Positions 21,237-33,264 are shown, counted from the stretch's first letter. The stretch: 64,000 nt of DNA from Pyronema omphalodes (GCA_024516155.1 JAJJXM010000017.1:744001-808000), one strand, 5' to 3'. Translations and numbers: made by a program. The notes: generated by a model not told the origin, from the sequence alone.

Positions 21237-22144
21237 TCTTGTATTATATATTAATCAAAGAATTTCAAAAAAGAAATCTGTATGACTGCATGCAGCGGGA
21301 AGTACCCACACAACACCTAACATTCCAGCGGAACGGAAGAAAAAAATAAACTTTTGTGCGGGGTTTAGTTGGGGTTGCGCATCCGAAAAAAAAAAAAAAA
21401 AGATGAGATGGTGATATGTATTTGTATATGTAGTGCAGCACATAGCTAGCTAGCTGATGATAAGGTACAGAGGTATGGAGGAAGTATGTACCGAGTACTC
21501 CAAAGGTAGGTACATAGATAAACACCACTACACCATACTCCACGGCTTTTGCACACCGTAATATCGCCCCACGAGTGCATATGTATGGCATATGCACCGG
21601 CTTCACTTCACAGAATTGCTAAATTTTGTTTCACCCAGCTTCGGATATGCACGAAGAAGTCTCATGTCTCATGTCTCATGTTCTCGTTGAATGCATGTAT
21701 GTATGTATGGTCACCATATATACCCGTTTTTACTATATGGAGGTGGAGAGGTGGATAGGAATCATAGGATAAGGGGTGGGTTGGGGTGGGGTAAACACCT
21801 ACCCCACGTAGCATAGGGTAACTCTCCCTGCAATGCATGCACGCCCCCAGAATTTCCCCAACTTCTATGTATGTAGTATGCACATAACCTTTTTATAGTT
21901 TCCCCCCATAGTTTCCCGGCCCAGCTCTCTATGGTACCGACACCCATATGTACCCAACCTTCCTCGAAGTTTAGTCGAAGATAGTCGAAGATAGTCGAAA
22001 GTTTTTTTTTTAGTCGAAGCTGCACGAGTAAACAACTGCCCACCACGACGACTCGTCGATTCTGCCTGCCAAGATCTACACCACATCCTCCACGACGCAC
22101 CACGCACCGACCTCGTATATTTCTTGTCAAATCTCATCCACACA

Positions 22145-23110
22145 ATGTTGATCCTACCCCACCACGAGACCTCGACTCTGCTCCGAACCCTGACAGTTGA
22201 GGAATCGAGATCTATCGCAGAAGCTCTAGAAGCAGCGTTGATCGCCTTCTCCACATCCCCCGACAGAATCAAGCAACCCCTAAGATCATCGGTCACAAAT
22301 GGTGACGATACTACATTGTTTATGCCTTGTTCATACTCCGGAACTACTTGTGTCAAGACGGTTACTGTTTCCCCCAACCACCCTCCGAATGGAAATATCA
22401 CACTCCTGAATTCTTCCGGACAACTCGAAGCTGTGGTTAACGCAGAAGAAGTAACCGCATATCGGACCGCATTGGCATCGATGTTGTTGTTGCTGAAATG
22501 GAAGTGGAATCTAAAGACTGCTGTTGTATTCGGAACTGGGAAACAAGGTGAATGGGCGACACGATTGCTGTCGAAGCTCTTCCCGGGATGTATAATAACG
22601 ATGGTCGGACGGAAAGCAACGGCGAGAGAGGCTAAGATCGTCGAAATCTTGAGATCAGACGGCGTGGAGCTTGGATATATGAATTGGAAGGACGATGGTC
22701 TAAAGGTCAAGATCGAGGAAGCTACGGCGGTGTTTTGCTGTACTCCGGCGACCGAGGTGTTATTTCCGGAGGGCTGGGTCGGCGGTAAGACATATGTCAG
22801 TGCGATTGGAAGCTACAAGCCGCATATGATAGAGCTTGATACTCAGCTTCTAAAGAGAGAAGGGGCTGTGGTGGTAGTAGATGGAATGGACGCGTGTTGT
22901 GTTGAAGCGGGAGAGCTGATTCAAGCCGGGCTGGAACCAAAGGATCTGCGGGAGCTTGGGGACGTGCTGGCGGCAGCGGAAGAGTGCAGGGATGAGACGA
23001 CGGTTTTCAAATGTGTGGGTCTAGCGATTATGGACCTGACTGTGGCGAAGGAGGTGGTGAGGATTGCGGAGACGAGAAGAGTTGGAATAATTGTCGAAAA
23101 CTTTGATTGA
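22145..23110 (+). CDS. Ornithine cyclodeaminase / mu-crystallin family protein
   Basis: Single exon, 321 residues, the usual length of the family. Members are NAD(P)-dependent. They deaminate and cyclise ornithine, or reduce or oxidise related imino acids, or serve as ketimine reductases. The Rossmann nucleotide motif GTGKQG is at 130-135, followed by ATRLL. The substrate-side region has VKTVTV at 70-75 and AYRTALAS at 105-112. The later family pattern AVFCCTPATEVLFP and VSAIGSYKPHMIELD is present. The start is the first in-frame ATG. An upstream TTG at 22,124 would add seven residues but is not an expected start. No neighbour indicates a pathway, so the exact substrate is not fixed. Confidence 0.9.
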   Translation: MLILPHHETSTLLRTLTVEESRSIAEALEAALIAFSTSPDRIKQPLRSSVTNGDDTTLFMPCSYSGTTCVKTVTVSPNHPPNGNITLLNSSGQLEAVVNAEEVTAYRTALASMLLLLKWKWNLKTAVVFGTGKQGEWATRLLSKLFPGCIITMVGRKATAREAKIVEILRSDGVELGYMNWKDDGLKVKIEEATAVFCCTPATEVLFPEGWVGGKTYVSAIGSYKPHMIELDTQLLKREGAVVVVDGMDACCVEAGELIQAGLEPKDLRELGDVLAAAEECRDETTVFKCVGLAIMDLTVAKEVVRIAETRRVGIIVENFD

Positions 23111-24641
23111 TGAAAATCATTTTTGGGGGAGAAGTGATGCAGTTATGGCGTTTTGATAATCATAATGATGATATCGGAATTGATCCGAGGTGTGGAGTGG
23201 GTTAGTTTTCTACAAACTTGATGAATTACATCAGAATAATATTTCTTGTTGTGGAAAAACAAGAGTGTAGCAGTTATCGTGAGCTTGGTGATGATCGATG
23301 ACCATTAGTGGCTCGCTCGCTATCAGGTTCTCTACCACAACCGACTGGGGGCCGCTGGTTCGGTGCAATTATGATGATGTGCATAAATTCTAGAGTGCGT
23401 TTTGCCCGGTGAGGCTGCCTTAAAGCTTGGAGACGCAAATTTAGCTACGGGGTAGTGCGCCCCGGTTAAATGTTCGGATCAACCTTATTCCACTAGCGAC
23501 GGGAGACTAAGGACTGGAGCGCTCCGAGGCTCGGGATACGGGGTATAGCGCCGAAAAAAGGCTCGTGAATTTTTGTGTGCGGCGTCCGGGCCAGGCGGCT
23601 GTGGCTCCTGAGTGAGAGAGAGGGTCTGTCATGGTTCACTTTTGGCTTTGGTGTTTTTTTTTTTTTTTGGGGATGAGTTGGAAAGAAAAAAGAACAACAA
23701 AGAAGAAAACAAAAAAAAAAGAAACACCAAAACGCAGTTTCCACAACAATATCACCAACAACACCAACTCTATCAACCTCACCATGCCCACGAAACCCCC
23801 CCCCCCCCCTATCCATGCGGGATAGTCCATCGGATCGAGCCGTTTTCCCCGCGTTTTGGCTGATCCAGCCATCTGCCAGGCCCTGCCAGTCTCCATCCTT
23901 GTGTCTGTCATCCAACTGATTGTGGAGATGATTGACATCTCTGTCTCTGTCTCCTCGTGCATCTCCGGCAGAATACCGACGAAGAAAAGTGCATGGAAAA
24001 TGCACTCTTGCGATGAGAAAAACTCTAGAACAATAGCAGCATAGTGCTGATGGGGATTAAAGACAAAGGATGAAAGGGAAAGAAAAAAGTAAAGAAAAAA
24101 AGAGGAAAATGAGGAAAATGAGGAAAAAAGAGGGAACTGAGAAAAAAGAGAAATTTTACTGCCAAAGCGGAGCCACCATACCAACCAGCCCAGACTACTC
24201 CACTCTCACCGGCTACCAAACCTTCCATCCTTTCCGTCGTGCCCACCACCTCCCAAACCCATCCTTCCACACCCACCCCTCCCTCGAAATCTCAATCCAG
24301 CCCATACGCACCCACCCCCCGGTGCCTTGTTTTGAGAATTTCGAAAGTTACCCCTCATCATCGTATCGCAACTACCCACACCCATTCCAACTGCCAGATC
24401 CTATCGCAGCCACTATCAGTTCCACCGCATTGAATTGCCGCCCACACCTCCTTCAGCTCTCAGGCTTCTTAAGGCGCGACTTTTCCGAAGTCGCGTCGCC
24501 TTTCTGCTCTTCACAATTCCACCTTCAATCATTCGCCGGGCGACTTTTGGAACTTCTATAAAGTCCATCGTCTGCTTCACTCCTATTTCTACATTCACAA
24601 CAAACACAAAGTCGAGAATATCCTCCACCTATAACAATTTA
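23111..24641. other. Intergenic region and glycerol kinase upstream region
   Basis: No gene seen. Contains short homopolymers (T13 near 23,655, C11 near 23,800), an A/G-rich stretch (24,060-24,155) and C/T-rich sequence leading to the glycerol kinase start. Confidence 0.6.
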
Positions 24642-26706
24642 ATGGGTTCCTCCAAGTCCAAGAGCTCCGCCATGCCTTCCAGACGACACACCTTCTTTCG
24701 CAGCGTCTCATCGATAGGAAAATCGGTTCCTGCAACCACATCTACATCTACATCTGCGCCTGCACCCGTCAAGGCGAAGGCTACACAAACCGACAAGTCC
24801 GGATCGCCGAAGCCAATTGAGATGAAGCGCGGAACCTTCACATGTGCCATTGACCAGGGCACCACTTCTTCCCGATTTATCATCTTCGACAAGTCAGGAA
24901 CTCCAGTTGTCAGCCACCAGGTTGAGTTTGAGCAGCTATACCCTCAGTCAGGGTAATTACACCTGAATCCGCATTTTATTGGGCAGAAATTCTAATATTG
25001 CACAGATGGATTGAGCACGACCCGTACGAGCTCCTTAAGAGTGTAAACTTGTGCATTGAGCGCGCCACCGAAGCATTCAAGGAGAAGGGTTACTGCCTTG
25101 AGGATGTCAAAGCTATGGGAATCACCAACCAGAGAGAAACAACCGTAAGCGCTAGAAATATCTAGATTTGTGTGGGGATAAATTACTGATCGACAAACTG
25201 CAGATTGTTTGGGATACCGTGACTGGTCAGCCTCTTTACAATGCGATTGTCTGGAGTGACACAAGAACATCCAAATTTGTGCACGAGTTGCGCAAGCGGG
25301 ACGATGCGGACAAGTTGAGAGAGCTTTGTGGTCTTCCCTTGTCTACATACCCTTCTTCTGTCAAGCTTGCGTGGATGCTCAAGCATGTTCCCGCTGTAAC
25401 CGCAGCACACAAGGCAGGTCGCTTGTCTTTCGGAACGGTTGATACTTGGTTGTTGTACAACCTTACCGGTGGAGCTGGAAAGGGTGTTTATGTCACCGAC
25501 CCTTCCAACGCTTCTAGAACCATGTTTGTCAACATCAAGACTCTCGAGTACGACGACTTCCTACTCGACTTCTTTGGAGTTAAGGGTGTAAACCTTCCCA
25601 AGATTGTTCCTAGCTCAGACCCCGAGGAGTACGGAGTTGTCGCCGAGGGAGCTTTGGCTGGTACTCGGATCGCGGGATGTTTGGGAGATCAGAGTGCCGC
25701 ACTTGTCGGACAACAGGCCTTCAGTCCTGGAATGGCCAAAAACACCTACGGAACCGGATGCTTCCTACTTTACAACACTGGAACCGAGCCCGTGATCTCC
25801 AAGAACGGGTTGTTGACGACAGTCGGTTACGCCTTCAAGGGTCAGAAACCAGTATATGCGCTCGAAGGTACGTAGATCGATCATAGAATATTCCCAGGTG
25901 ATGATCTTCACGACTGTGACTTCATAGCGTGAATGTCGAACACCAACTTCTTTGAACTTCTGCTGACGTATATTTATTACTAGGATCGATCGCCGTTGCG
26001 GGATCTGCAGTAAAGTTTCTCCGTGATAACTTGGGAATGATTAAGCACTCCCACGAGATCGGCGAGTTGGCAGCCAAAGTTGAGAACTCTGGAGGAGTCG
26101 TCTTTGTCACTGCCTTTTCCGGACTTTTCGCTCCTTACTGGATTGATGACGCACAGGGAACCATCTGTAAGCATTCCCACTCCCTGTTCCTTCTTGGCTG
26201 GATAGCAAATGATAGCCACACTAGTCGGCAATGCAACCCCGCTTCACATGTAAACAGCTGCTAACACCGCCACAGTCGGAATGACCCAATTCACCACTCG
26301 TGAGCACATCGCCCGCGCCACCATCGACGCCGTTTGTTTCCAAACTCGTGCAATCTTGGACGCTATGGGTCGCGACTCTGGTACCGCCTTGAATGCTCTC
26401 GCCGTCGACGGTGGAATGTCCAACTCGGACGTTTGCATGCAGATTCAGGCCGATATTCTTGGACTCGAAATCGATCGTCCCCAGATGCGTGAAACTACAG
26501 CTCTTGGTGCCGCTATTGCTGCCGGTTTCGCTGTTAATGTTTGGAGCTCCTTTGATGAGCTTAAGCACATTAACAAGGATGACCGCACCACTTTCTGGCC
26601 TAAGACCACTGTGGCTTCAAGAGAGCAGCTTTACAAGAACTGGCAGAAGGCTGTCGACCGCTCAAGGGCTTGGGTCGATAACTCGGCCAAGGATGATGAC
26701 GAGTAG
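24642..26706 (+). CDS. GUT1: Glycerol kinase, five exons
   Basis: Phosphorylates glycerol with ATP to glycerol 3-phosphate, the entry to glycerol catabolism and lipid synthesis in the cytosol. Exons: 24,642-24,952, 25,006-25,144, 25,204-25,867, 25,984-26,166 and 26,276-26,706. They join in frame to 575 residues. All introns are GT-AG; the first has TTCTAAT before the acceptor. FGGY-family motifs are clear: AIDQGTTSSRF at the phosphate-binding start, GITNQRETT, WSDTRT, GDQSAALVGQ, YGTGCFLL, AFSGLFAPYW and LAVDGGMSNS. The ATG chosen gives about 60 Ser/Thr/Lys-rich residues before the kinase fold, longer than most homologues. A later ATG at 24,823 starts just before the fold and is the alternative. 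Confidence 0.95.
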
Positions 26707-27782
26707 GACCCGTTGTTACTGAGTGTCATGCCTTCTTTGGGAAAATTGGCGGAGAGAGGAGAGCTTAGAACAGGCGAGGCTGTGGTAACGGAAGAGATGG
26801 CGAAAGAGGCGGAAGAACTAAAGATGGAAGAGATGGAACTTGAAACGAGCGCAGCAGGGTGTTAGAAGAAGGGAGATGATCGTGATACCAAAGTTGATTT
26901 TTTTTTTCTTTTTTTTTTGCGGGTGTTTGGGAAAGATATCATTGCGGGCGTTTGAACGGTAAAATTGTGTTTGTCAGTTTTTTTTTTGGAATGCGATGAA
27001 GGGATATATCACGGGTGGATTGCAATTGGGAATCTGTAAGAGTAGGAGTAGATTGGTTGGGTGTTTTTTTTTGTCTTTTGTTTTGACTGACTTTGAAGTA
27101 CACATGCAAAGCGTAATGGGATTTTCTACCTTTTTTCTTTTTTTTCTTTTTTGACTGCACTTCCTTCTTCTTCTTCATCATCATCATGTATATCTATAAA
27201 GAAGTTTCTTTTTTTTTGTTAACGTTGAAAGAAATTTACATTTTTTATATGAAAAATATTCTCCTTATCGTGAATCCTCCTCATATGCATCGCGAATTAC
27301 TTCATTCATACGGAAAATCAATCAATTTTCGATCTAGCTCTATTACATTGGATTTGGATAAGTTGCTTTTCTCCCTATATCAGTGCATCATTGATGAGTT
27401 TCAACTCACGACGGGAACAAAAAAAAATTCTTGACGATTGCTCTTAGAGATTTTAGAGTAGCGCCAACGAAACCAGTGAAACCAACGAACGAAGCCAGAG
27501 AAGCCAACGAAGCCAACGAAACCAACGAAACCAGCGAAGCTCCACTCGCTCCCATGGTCCACCATCGGCGCTGCCTTACAGTGGCGAACGGAGCCGGCTG
27601 CGGCGCCACAAGGTCCGTAAGACTAAGGTTGCAGGGTCTAAGGTACACCCGTCTGGAAACTATGTATGTACATCATCATTCGTGTTTAGCATATATATTG
27701 CCAATCACTAATAAAAAAAACTGAATTAAAAGATCCGAAATTCAGAATCAAGATATCCAAAATCAAGATACCGATATTGATC
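26707..27782. other. No recognisable gene; T-rich and A-rich simple sequence
   Basis: T-rich runs around 26,900, 26,980, 27,065 and 27,130. A degenerate GAAACCAACGAAGCCA repeat lies at about 27,470-27,535. I see no gene. Confidence 0.6.
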
Positions 27783-27783
27783 T

Positions 27784-27868
27784 GCTGTGCTGTGCTGTGC
27801 TGTGCTGTGCTGTGCTGTGCTGTGCTGTGCTGTGCTGTGCTGTGCTGTGCTGTGCTGTGCTGTGCTGT
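27784..27868. repeat. Pentanucleotide microsatellite (TGTGC)n
   Basis: About 17 nearly perfect units of GTGCT/TGTGC, followed by related TTTGC units to about 27,895. Confidence 0.95.
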
Positions 27869-28003
27869 ATTTTGTTTGCTTTGCTTTGCTTTATTTTGAG
27901 TTCCAGGGAGGCGATGGGAAGGGAATATAGGATAGGATTGGTACTATGTATGATATGGTGTCACCATAACCATACAACTTTGATATCGATATTGCTACTA
28001 AAG

Positions 28004-28896
28004 TAAACCAAAGTAAAAGTAAAAGTAAAAGTAAAAGTAAAAGTAAAAGTAAAAGTAAAAGTAAAAGTAAAAGTAAAAGTAAAAGTAAAAGTAAAAGTAA
28101 AAGTAAAAGTAAAAGTAAAAGTAAAAGTAAAAGTAAAAGTAAAAGTAAAAGTAAAAGTAAAAGTAAAAGTAAAAGTAAAAGTAAAAGTAAAAGTAAAAGT
28201 AAAAGTAAAAGTAAAAGTAAAAGTAAAAGTAAAAGTAAAAGTAAAAGTAAAAGTAAAAGTAAAAGTAAAAGTAAAAGTAAAAGTAAAGTAAAAGTAAAAG
28301 TAAAAGTAAAGTAAAAGTAAAAGTAAAAGTAAAAGTAAAAGTAAAAGTAAAAGTAAAAGTAAAAGTAAAAGTAAAAGTAAAAGTAAAGTAAAAGTAAAAG
28401 TAAAAGTAAAAGTAAAAGTAAAAGTAAAAGTAAAAGTAAAAGTAAAAGTAAAAGTAAAAGTAAAAGTAAAAGTAAAAGTAAAAGTAAAAGTAAAAGTAAA
28501 AGTAAAAGTAAAAGTAAAAGTAAAAGTAAAAGTAAAGTAAAAGTAAAAGTAAAAGTAAAAGTAAAAGTAAAAGTAAAGTAAAAGTAAAGTAAAAGTAAAA
28601 GTAAAAGTAAAAGTAAAGTAAAAGTAAAAGTAAAGTAAAAGTAAAGTAAAAGTAAAGTAAAGTAAAAGTAAAGTAAAAGTAAAAGTAAAGTAAAGTAAAA
28701 GTAAAAGTAAAAGTAAAAGTAAAAGTAAAAGTAAAAGTAAAAGTAAAAGTAAAAGTAAAAGTAAAAGTAAAAGTAAAGTAAAAGTAAAAGTAAAAGTAAA
28801 GTAAAGTAAAAGTAAAAGTAAAAGTAAAAGTAAAAGTAAAGTAAAGTAAAAGTAAAAGTAAAAGTAAAAGTAAAAGTAAAAGTAAAAGTAAAAGTA
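28004..28896. repeat. Very long AAAAGT microsatellite (about 890 bp)
   Basis: About 150 units of AAAAGT, with AAAGT five-base variants that become frequent after about 28,280. The unit lacks stops on the minus strand in some frames, giving artefactual LLLLL and YFYFYF frames of over 300 codons. It is exceptionally long for a simple repeat. Confidence 0.97.
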
Positions 28897-29019
28897 ACCC
28901 ATTTTTTCATTCTACTTTACTATATATATATATAGAGAATAAAGACCAGACCCAGTATCAAGTTTTATGTGTACATATGTCTATTTCAATTTTAGTTTCA
29001 AGTTTCAAGTTTCGTCTGC

Positions 29020-29077
29020 TATGTATGTATGTATGTATGTATGTATGTATGTATGTATGTATGTATGTATGTATGTG
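29020..29077. repeat. Tetranucleotide microsatellite (TATG)n
   Basis: About 14 perfect units of TATG. Confidence 0.95.
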
Positions 29078-32000
29078 CCTTGATTTTCCGAAGTTGATGC
29101 CGAAGCCGATGATTTTACGGATCATATGGTGGAGTCGGATTTATCTTATTATATATTAACTAGATTCGGTAGATACGGATTATCTTTTTTCCTCTGCCGG
29201 TTTTTGTTTTCTGTTACAGTTTTTCTTTTATTTTCTTTTTTTTTTCTTTCCATAGCGCGTTTTGTATATGATGAGTTCCATGGTGCAAAAAGGTATGGTA
29301 AGGTGCAGTAAGAATGGTAAGGATGGTAAGGATGGTAAGGGTGGATGATACATGGTGCGGTAAGGATGGTAGGGTTGTCTGGGTAAAAACGGTGATCGGC
29401 ACTCCGTCACGGATGCATATCCTCCGCCCGGTTTTTGCGGCGCCGGGATGGGGGGGGCTAGTTTTGTTTATACATATGCACTATGGCTGGCATGGTAGGG
29501 AGAGAGATGGATGTTGATGTATGTACATAGCATGGATGCTGATCGGCAGGTGTATGTATGTAGCTGTGAATTGTTCGTGTGGGAGCTACTACTACTACTA
29601 CTGTTATCATGTGTTTTGATATATGGTTCACATACTGTACATATAATAACAAAGAGTTGTATAATGTCTGTGAGATTTTGAGATTGAGGATTGAGAATTC
29701 ATTCGATACCTGTGAATTGAATTGAGTCTAAACAAAAATTGTCTGTGGTGGATGTGATATGATCTCTATCGATGTCAAAATTTTATTTTATTTAGGTCTG
29801 TGTGTTTACATACCACGACACACGCACGTAACCACAACACCAGATTTGCTTTGCTTTGCTCTGCTTTTCTTTTCTTTTGATATGTACATCCGGAATCCTA
29901 ACACACGCGATTAAGATCCGAGATCTCCGAGATGTAAGTGCACGATATCCGAGAGGGAGGGCTGTGTTACATTTACACAGCACCACCATACAGTAAAAGC
30001 CAAAGAAATAAATACGTACTTTGATTATTGATATGTATAGTACCTATCTGTATATATGCCACCATAGATACGGACCAACCAACCAACCAGGCAACCAGCC
30101 AGTGCTGTACGTTATGACCCGTACTCGCCGGTTCGGTTGTCGGCAGGATTGACTTTGGTATGGGCTTGTGGCCTTGAAAAAGGTACCGGATATGTCTGTG
30201 CGACAACAATGTCCGGTGATGGGAGGAGTGGATCTCGGGATTTTGAGATAGATATCGCTATAGTCTATGTTGGTAGTGGTAGATATGGTGTCCATATACA
30301 GTGAATGTACATACACAGTCCGTGAATTTGACTATTTGGCTCCGAAGCTAAAGCTAACCTAGACCTAGAACTAGTAATGCCAGATGATCCCGTTGCCACA
30401 GATAGATAACAGCACAGCATAGCTACATCAAGCCTACATACATAGAATACACACATACAGACCGGTACCACAGACTGCAAGTGTGCACGGATGACTTTAT
30501 GTACAAGTTCCAAGTTCACGGATTGCTAAAGACTAAAGGCTTAGGAACTCAGGAACTCGAGAATCAGGAATCAGGAATTGGGAATCGAGATACATGCTAC
30601 TGTACATATTGTACTAGCTACTGCATACACAAGGCATAGGTACCACTACCGACAGGAACTTCGAAGCGGGCTGCGGGAAGTAAGGGACAAAAATAGAACG
30701 CGAAGGAGGCTAGAATATTGTACGGCTTCTGGCTTTTGGCTTCACCGCATAGATGACAGATTTTGTGTGTTCTCCCATAGTTCGTGTGGATGCCTTCGGT
30801 GGATGATAGGTAACGACTAGCTAGTTAGCTAATCGAACCAGTTCCCATGTAATAGACCATGAACTATGGATAAGATTACCGCGGTGAGGTGAGGTGAGAC
30901 TTGAGTGTGGTGCACCATATCTACCTCATATCAGAGCGCACCATACTCACACACAACAAGATATATCCGCGCTTATAAGATCTGTGTACAGTGTGTGTAT
31001 CTAAGAAATAAAATCAACAAAAGACTAAAAACATACCCTAAAAAGTTCCTCCGTGCTCATTTCTCGGTGCTTTATTGTTCTACGTATGCCCTCCCATAAA
31101 CCTCTATGTACATAGTCTCTCAAAGACCGCGTACCTTACCTGGCCTGTGCTCGTCTGTGCTTTTGAAACAAAAAAAAAATAAACCACCGAAATTAACGGC
31201 TTTTTTTCCCTTACTTACCTACGGATGTCTATCACCCGTCAAACTACCATCGGTATGCTCGCCACAGCTCGACTATCTTCCGACCCACATTGCATTGCAT
31301 CGATTAGAACCAAAAGAAAAAAAAAAAAGAAACCACGATTTTATCTACAGTCGATCGCGATATATATGTATGCGTGCTTTATCTACCTATGTACTTATTT
31401 ATCGGCTCTTGATCCGAGGCGATTTGCGAATAGGTACAGTATATGTCAAGGCTTTTTTTTTGAGGGGGAGGGGGGGGGGGGGGCAAAAAAAAAACTAGAG
31501 AACAGAAGGCATGGGATATCACTCGGATGGTGTGGCGTTGCAATGCCTAAATTCTTATGGTGCCGGGTGCCCTTATTTCTTCTGTGCGTGTCGGCAGTTC
31601 CGAAGACCAGAGGTAGAGAATTGATGATTGAAGACTGATTACTTTATCTTTATTTTTTGCCTTAAGTCTCTATGAATCTCTATACTTGGACCACAGTTCC
31701 TTTCCTACGTGCTTATGTTGAAGCTATCCATGGATGTCACCTGAGGACAGTTTTGAGTTTTAACTTGCCGTCATCATTGCGGCATCCTCCCCATTGCATA
31801 AAACTACTCTCGGGACACCAGAATGCGTGGCAATAAGTTAAGGGAATACAAAATTGTGCTTACTACAGCTTGAGATAATTGAGAAACATGCCTGGAATAA
31901 GTGTTAAGATCGGCCAAAATGAAGGTTCAAAATTACGGTGTTAGTTTTAGCTACCACATGATAGGGGAAAGAGTGCGAGGGAAATGAAATCTTATGTTCT

Positions 32001-32127
32001 GCTTTGTGTGCTGGGATTATTCCATGATACGTCATGGCATGATACACGGTAGAATTTCATACTGGATATTTGCCAGTCAATTATATTGTATCTCTATTAG
32101 CTAGTGTAGCAAAAGAAATATCAACCA
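29078..32127. other. No recognisable gene; low-complexity sequence
   Basis: Only short frames. Contains GGTAAGGATG repeats (29,290-29,345), ACT trinucleotides (29,588-29,602), CCAACCAACCAACCAG (about 30,076), A runs near 31,170 and 31,316, and a G-rich run followed by an A run (31,461-31,495). About 3 kb without a convincing exon. Confidence 0.55.
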
Positions 32128-32213
32128 TCCGTTATGGTGTAGTGGCTAGCATCGGCCGCTCTCAAGCAGAGCATTAATCCGGCCAGACCGGGGTTCAATT
32201 CCCCGTAACGGAA
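32128..32213 (+). tRNA. tRNA-Glu (anticodon CTC) with 14-nt intron
   Basis: Acceptor TCCGTTA (32,128-32,134) pairs with TAACGGA (32,206-32,212), with A as discriminator. The D arm GTGT...GCAT is present. Anticodon stem GGCCG (32,154-32,158) pairs with CGGCC (32,180-32,184). The anticodon is CTC at 32,161-32,163. T arm CGGGG-TTCAATT-CCCCG. Removing 32,165-32,178, at the canonical position after base 37, leaves a 72-nt tRNA. A T5 Pol III terminator follows at 32,218-32,222. The gene lies about 0.5 kb before copy B of the unknown gene family. Confidence 0.93.
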
Positions 32214-32217
32214 TATC

Positions 32218-32222
32218 TTTTT
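32218..32222 (+). terminator. Pol III terminator of tRNA-Glu
   Basis: Five T, five bases after the mature 3' end. Confidence 0.8.
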
Positions 32223-32375
32223 CATCTTACCAAAATCTCCCCGATTTTTTTTTCCTCATAGTTTCAGTCACGGTTTTAAAACGTCTTCACTCTTTTTGAT
32301 TTTGAAATAAATATTCCATAATAGCTTGGTACAATTTCGCCTGGATGCCACGCGCAGTTTTGGAAAGATGGGCTA

Positions 32376-32426
32376 GGCCGAATCTCCCGCCTCAATAACG
32401 TATCGGTGATGCCGGAGGCTGGTCAT
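32376..32426 (-). pseudogene. Inverted 5' fragment of the unknown gene family, facing copy B
   Basis: On the minus strand, from ATGACCAGCCTCCG downward, about 50 nt match the first 50 nt of the family ORF. Similarity breaks off by about 32,376. The region before its ATG (ATTTTAACCATTTCGAA) also matches the region before the copy B ATG. The two start codons face away from each other across 259 nt. Confidence 0.65.
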
Positions 32427-32685
32427 AATGGTTTTTCGAAATGGTTAAAATACAGATAAAGGGTAATCGGTATGAATGGTCTGCATCGCGAATGAACCTA
32501 GGTGCCAGCTGCATATAAGAGCGAGTGAGTTAGGATGAAGGATTGGCAAAGTTGCAGCCACCGCTGTCTCCATCAGCTTCCACCATGCACTATATGTGGC
32601 TCCACGACTAACATGTTTGTTCACGATGGACATCAATTATACCGGTTATCCTCCATCAATATTTTAACCATTCCGAACAACTATT
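32427..32685 (+). promoter_or_regulatory. Spacer between divergent family copies, with conserved upstream ORF
   Basis: 259 nt separate the two start codons; the equivalent spacer at the next pair is 260 nt. A 13-codon ORF (MDINYTGYPPSIF) begins at 32,626, exactly 60 nt before and in frame with the copy B ATG. The spacer ends resemble each other in inverted orientation. A divergent promoter is inferred. Confidence 0.5.
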
Positions 32686-33264
32686 ATGACCATCCTTCGT
32701 CGCCGCGAGACCGATATCGAGGCGCTAGATCATACCTTCAATAATGCGGGATTGGTCAATGGACGGCCGCCGGTTGCGCACGACTGGCAAAGCGATCCAT
32801 TTCCTGATTTAGAGCCTCGACCTAGCACATCTTTCCGCCGGCCATTGGAGATCGAGGATATTGTGAATCCTCTTGTCAATTCTCAACCTCACATACGAAC
32901 CTACTATGGCCCCGTGGCTCCACCGCGTCCGTATACTGAGGAAGAGCGTCAGGCGAATCCTGATCGACCCCCATTGGAGCCTCCTGGAGGAGATACGGAT
33001 GATGTCTCAGACTCCGACGAAGCTGAGCCGAAAGCGCCATCAGTTATCAACCAGATGGACCTAATCGAGGACAACCCCCCGGTTCGGCCCGACAAAAACC
33101 CCATATTCCGCAGGTTCGGTAAATGGATCAAGGAGAAGCTTAAAGCAGGTCCCAAGTTTGGAAATTTTGTTAGGAGGATTTGGAGTTTCATAATCGCGCC
33201 TGTCTACTGTATTATGAGCTTTTTTAGGCGCACCTACAACGGATTGGCTAGAGTTTTTCTATAA
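32686..33264 (+). CDS. Unknown repeated-family protein, copy B (intact)
   Basis: 192 residues from ATG to TAA, with no family I recognise. Conserved with copy C: a start MTI-R-R-E, an HDW motif near residue 35, a PD-EPRPS motif, an acidic and Pro-rich middle, then PS-I-QMDL, VRP-K-P-FRR, WIKEK and a C-terminal half with hydrophobic and basic residues alternating (VRRIWSFIIAP, then SFFRRTYN). The last 50 residues could form an amphipathic or membrane-associated helix. No signal peptide is visible. Copies A and C share its flanks, so the gene spreads as part of a larger unit. Function is unknown. Intactness and protein-level conservation argue for past selection. Confidence 0.6.
   Translation: MTILRRRETDIEALDHTFNNAGLVNGRPPVAHDWQSDPFPDLEPRPSTSFRRPLEIEDIVNPLVNSQPHIRTYYGPVAPPRPYTEEERQANPDRPPLEPPGGDTDDVSDSDEAEPKAPSVINQMDLIEDNPPVRPDKNPIFRRFGKWIKEKLKAGPKFGNFVRRIWSFIIAPVYCIMSFFRRTYNGLARVFL

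Larger units (their letters stand above)
19534..22144. other. No recognisable gene; two hairpin-forming palindromes
   Basis: The longest frame (19,972-20,256) shows no domain. The ordered features are palindromes at 20,571-20,614 and 21,188-21,236, a run of A near 21,386, ATGT repeats near 21,694, and tripled GTCGAAGATA just upstream of the cyclodeaminase gene. Confidence 0.55.

Noticed and set aside
27891..28910. Minus-strand frames of over 300 codons (LLLLL and YFYFTF patterns)
   Set aside because: They are translations of the AAAAGT microsatellite, which lacks stops in those frames. No gene.
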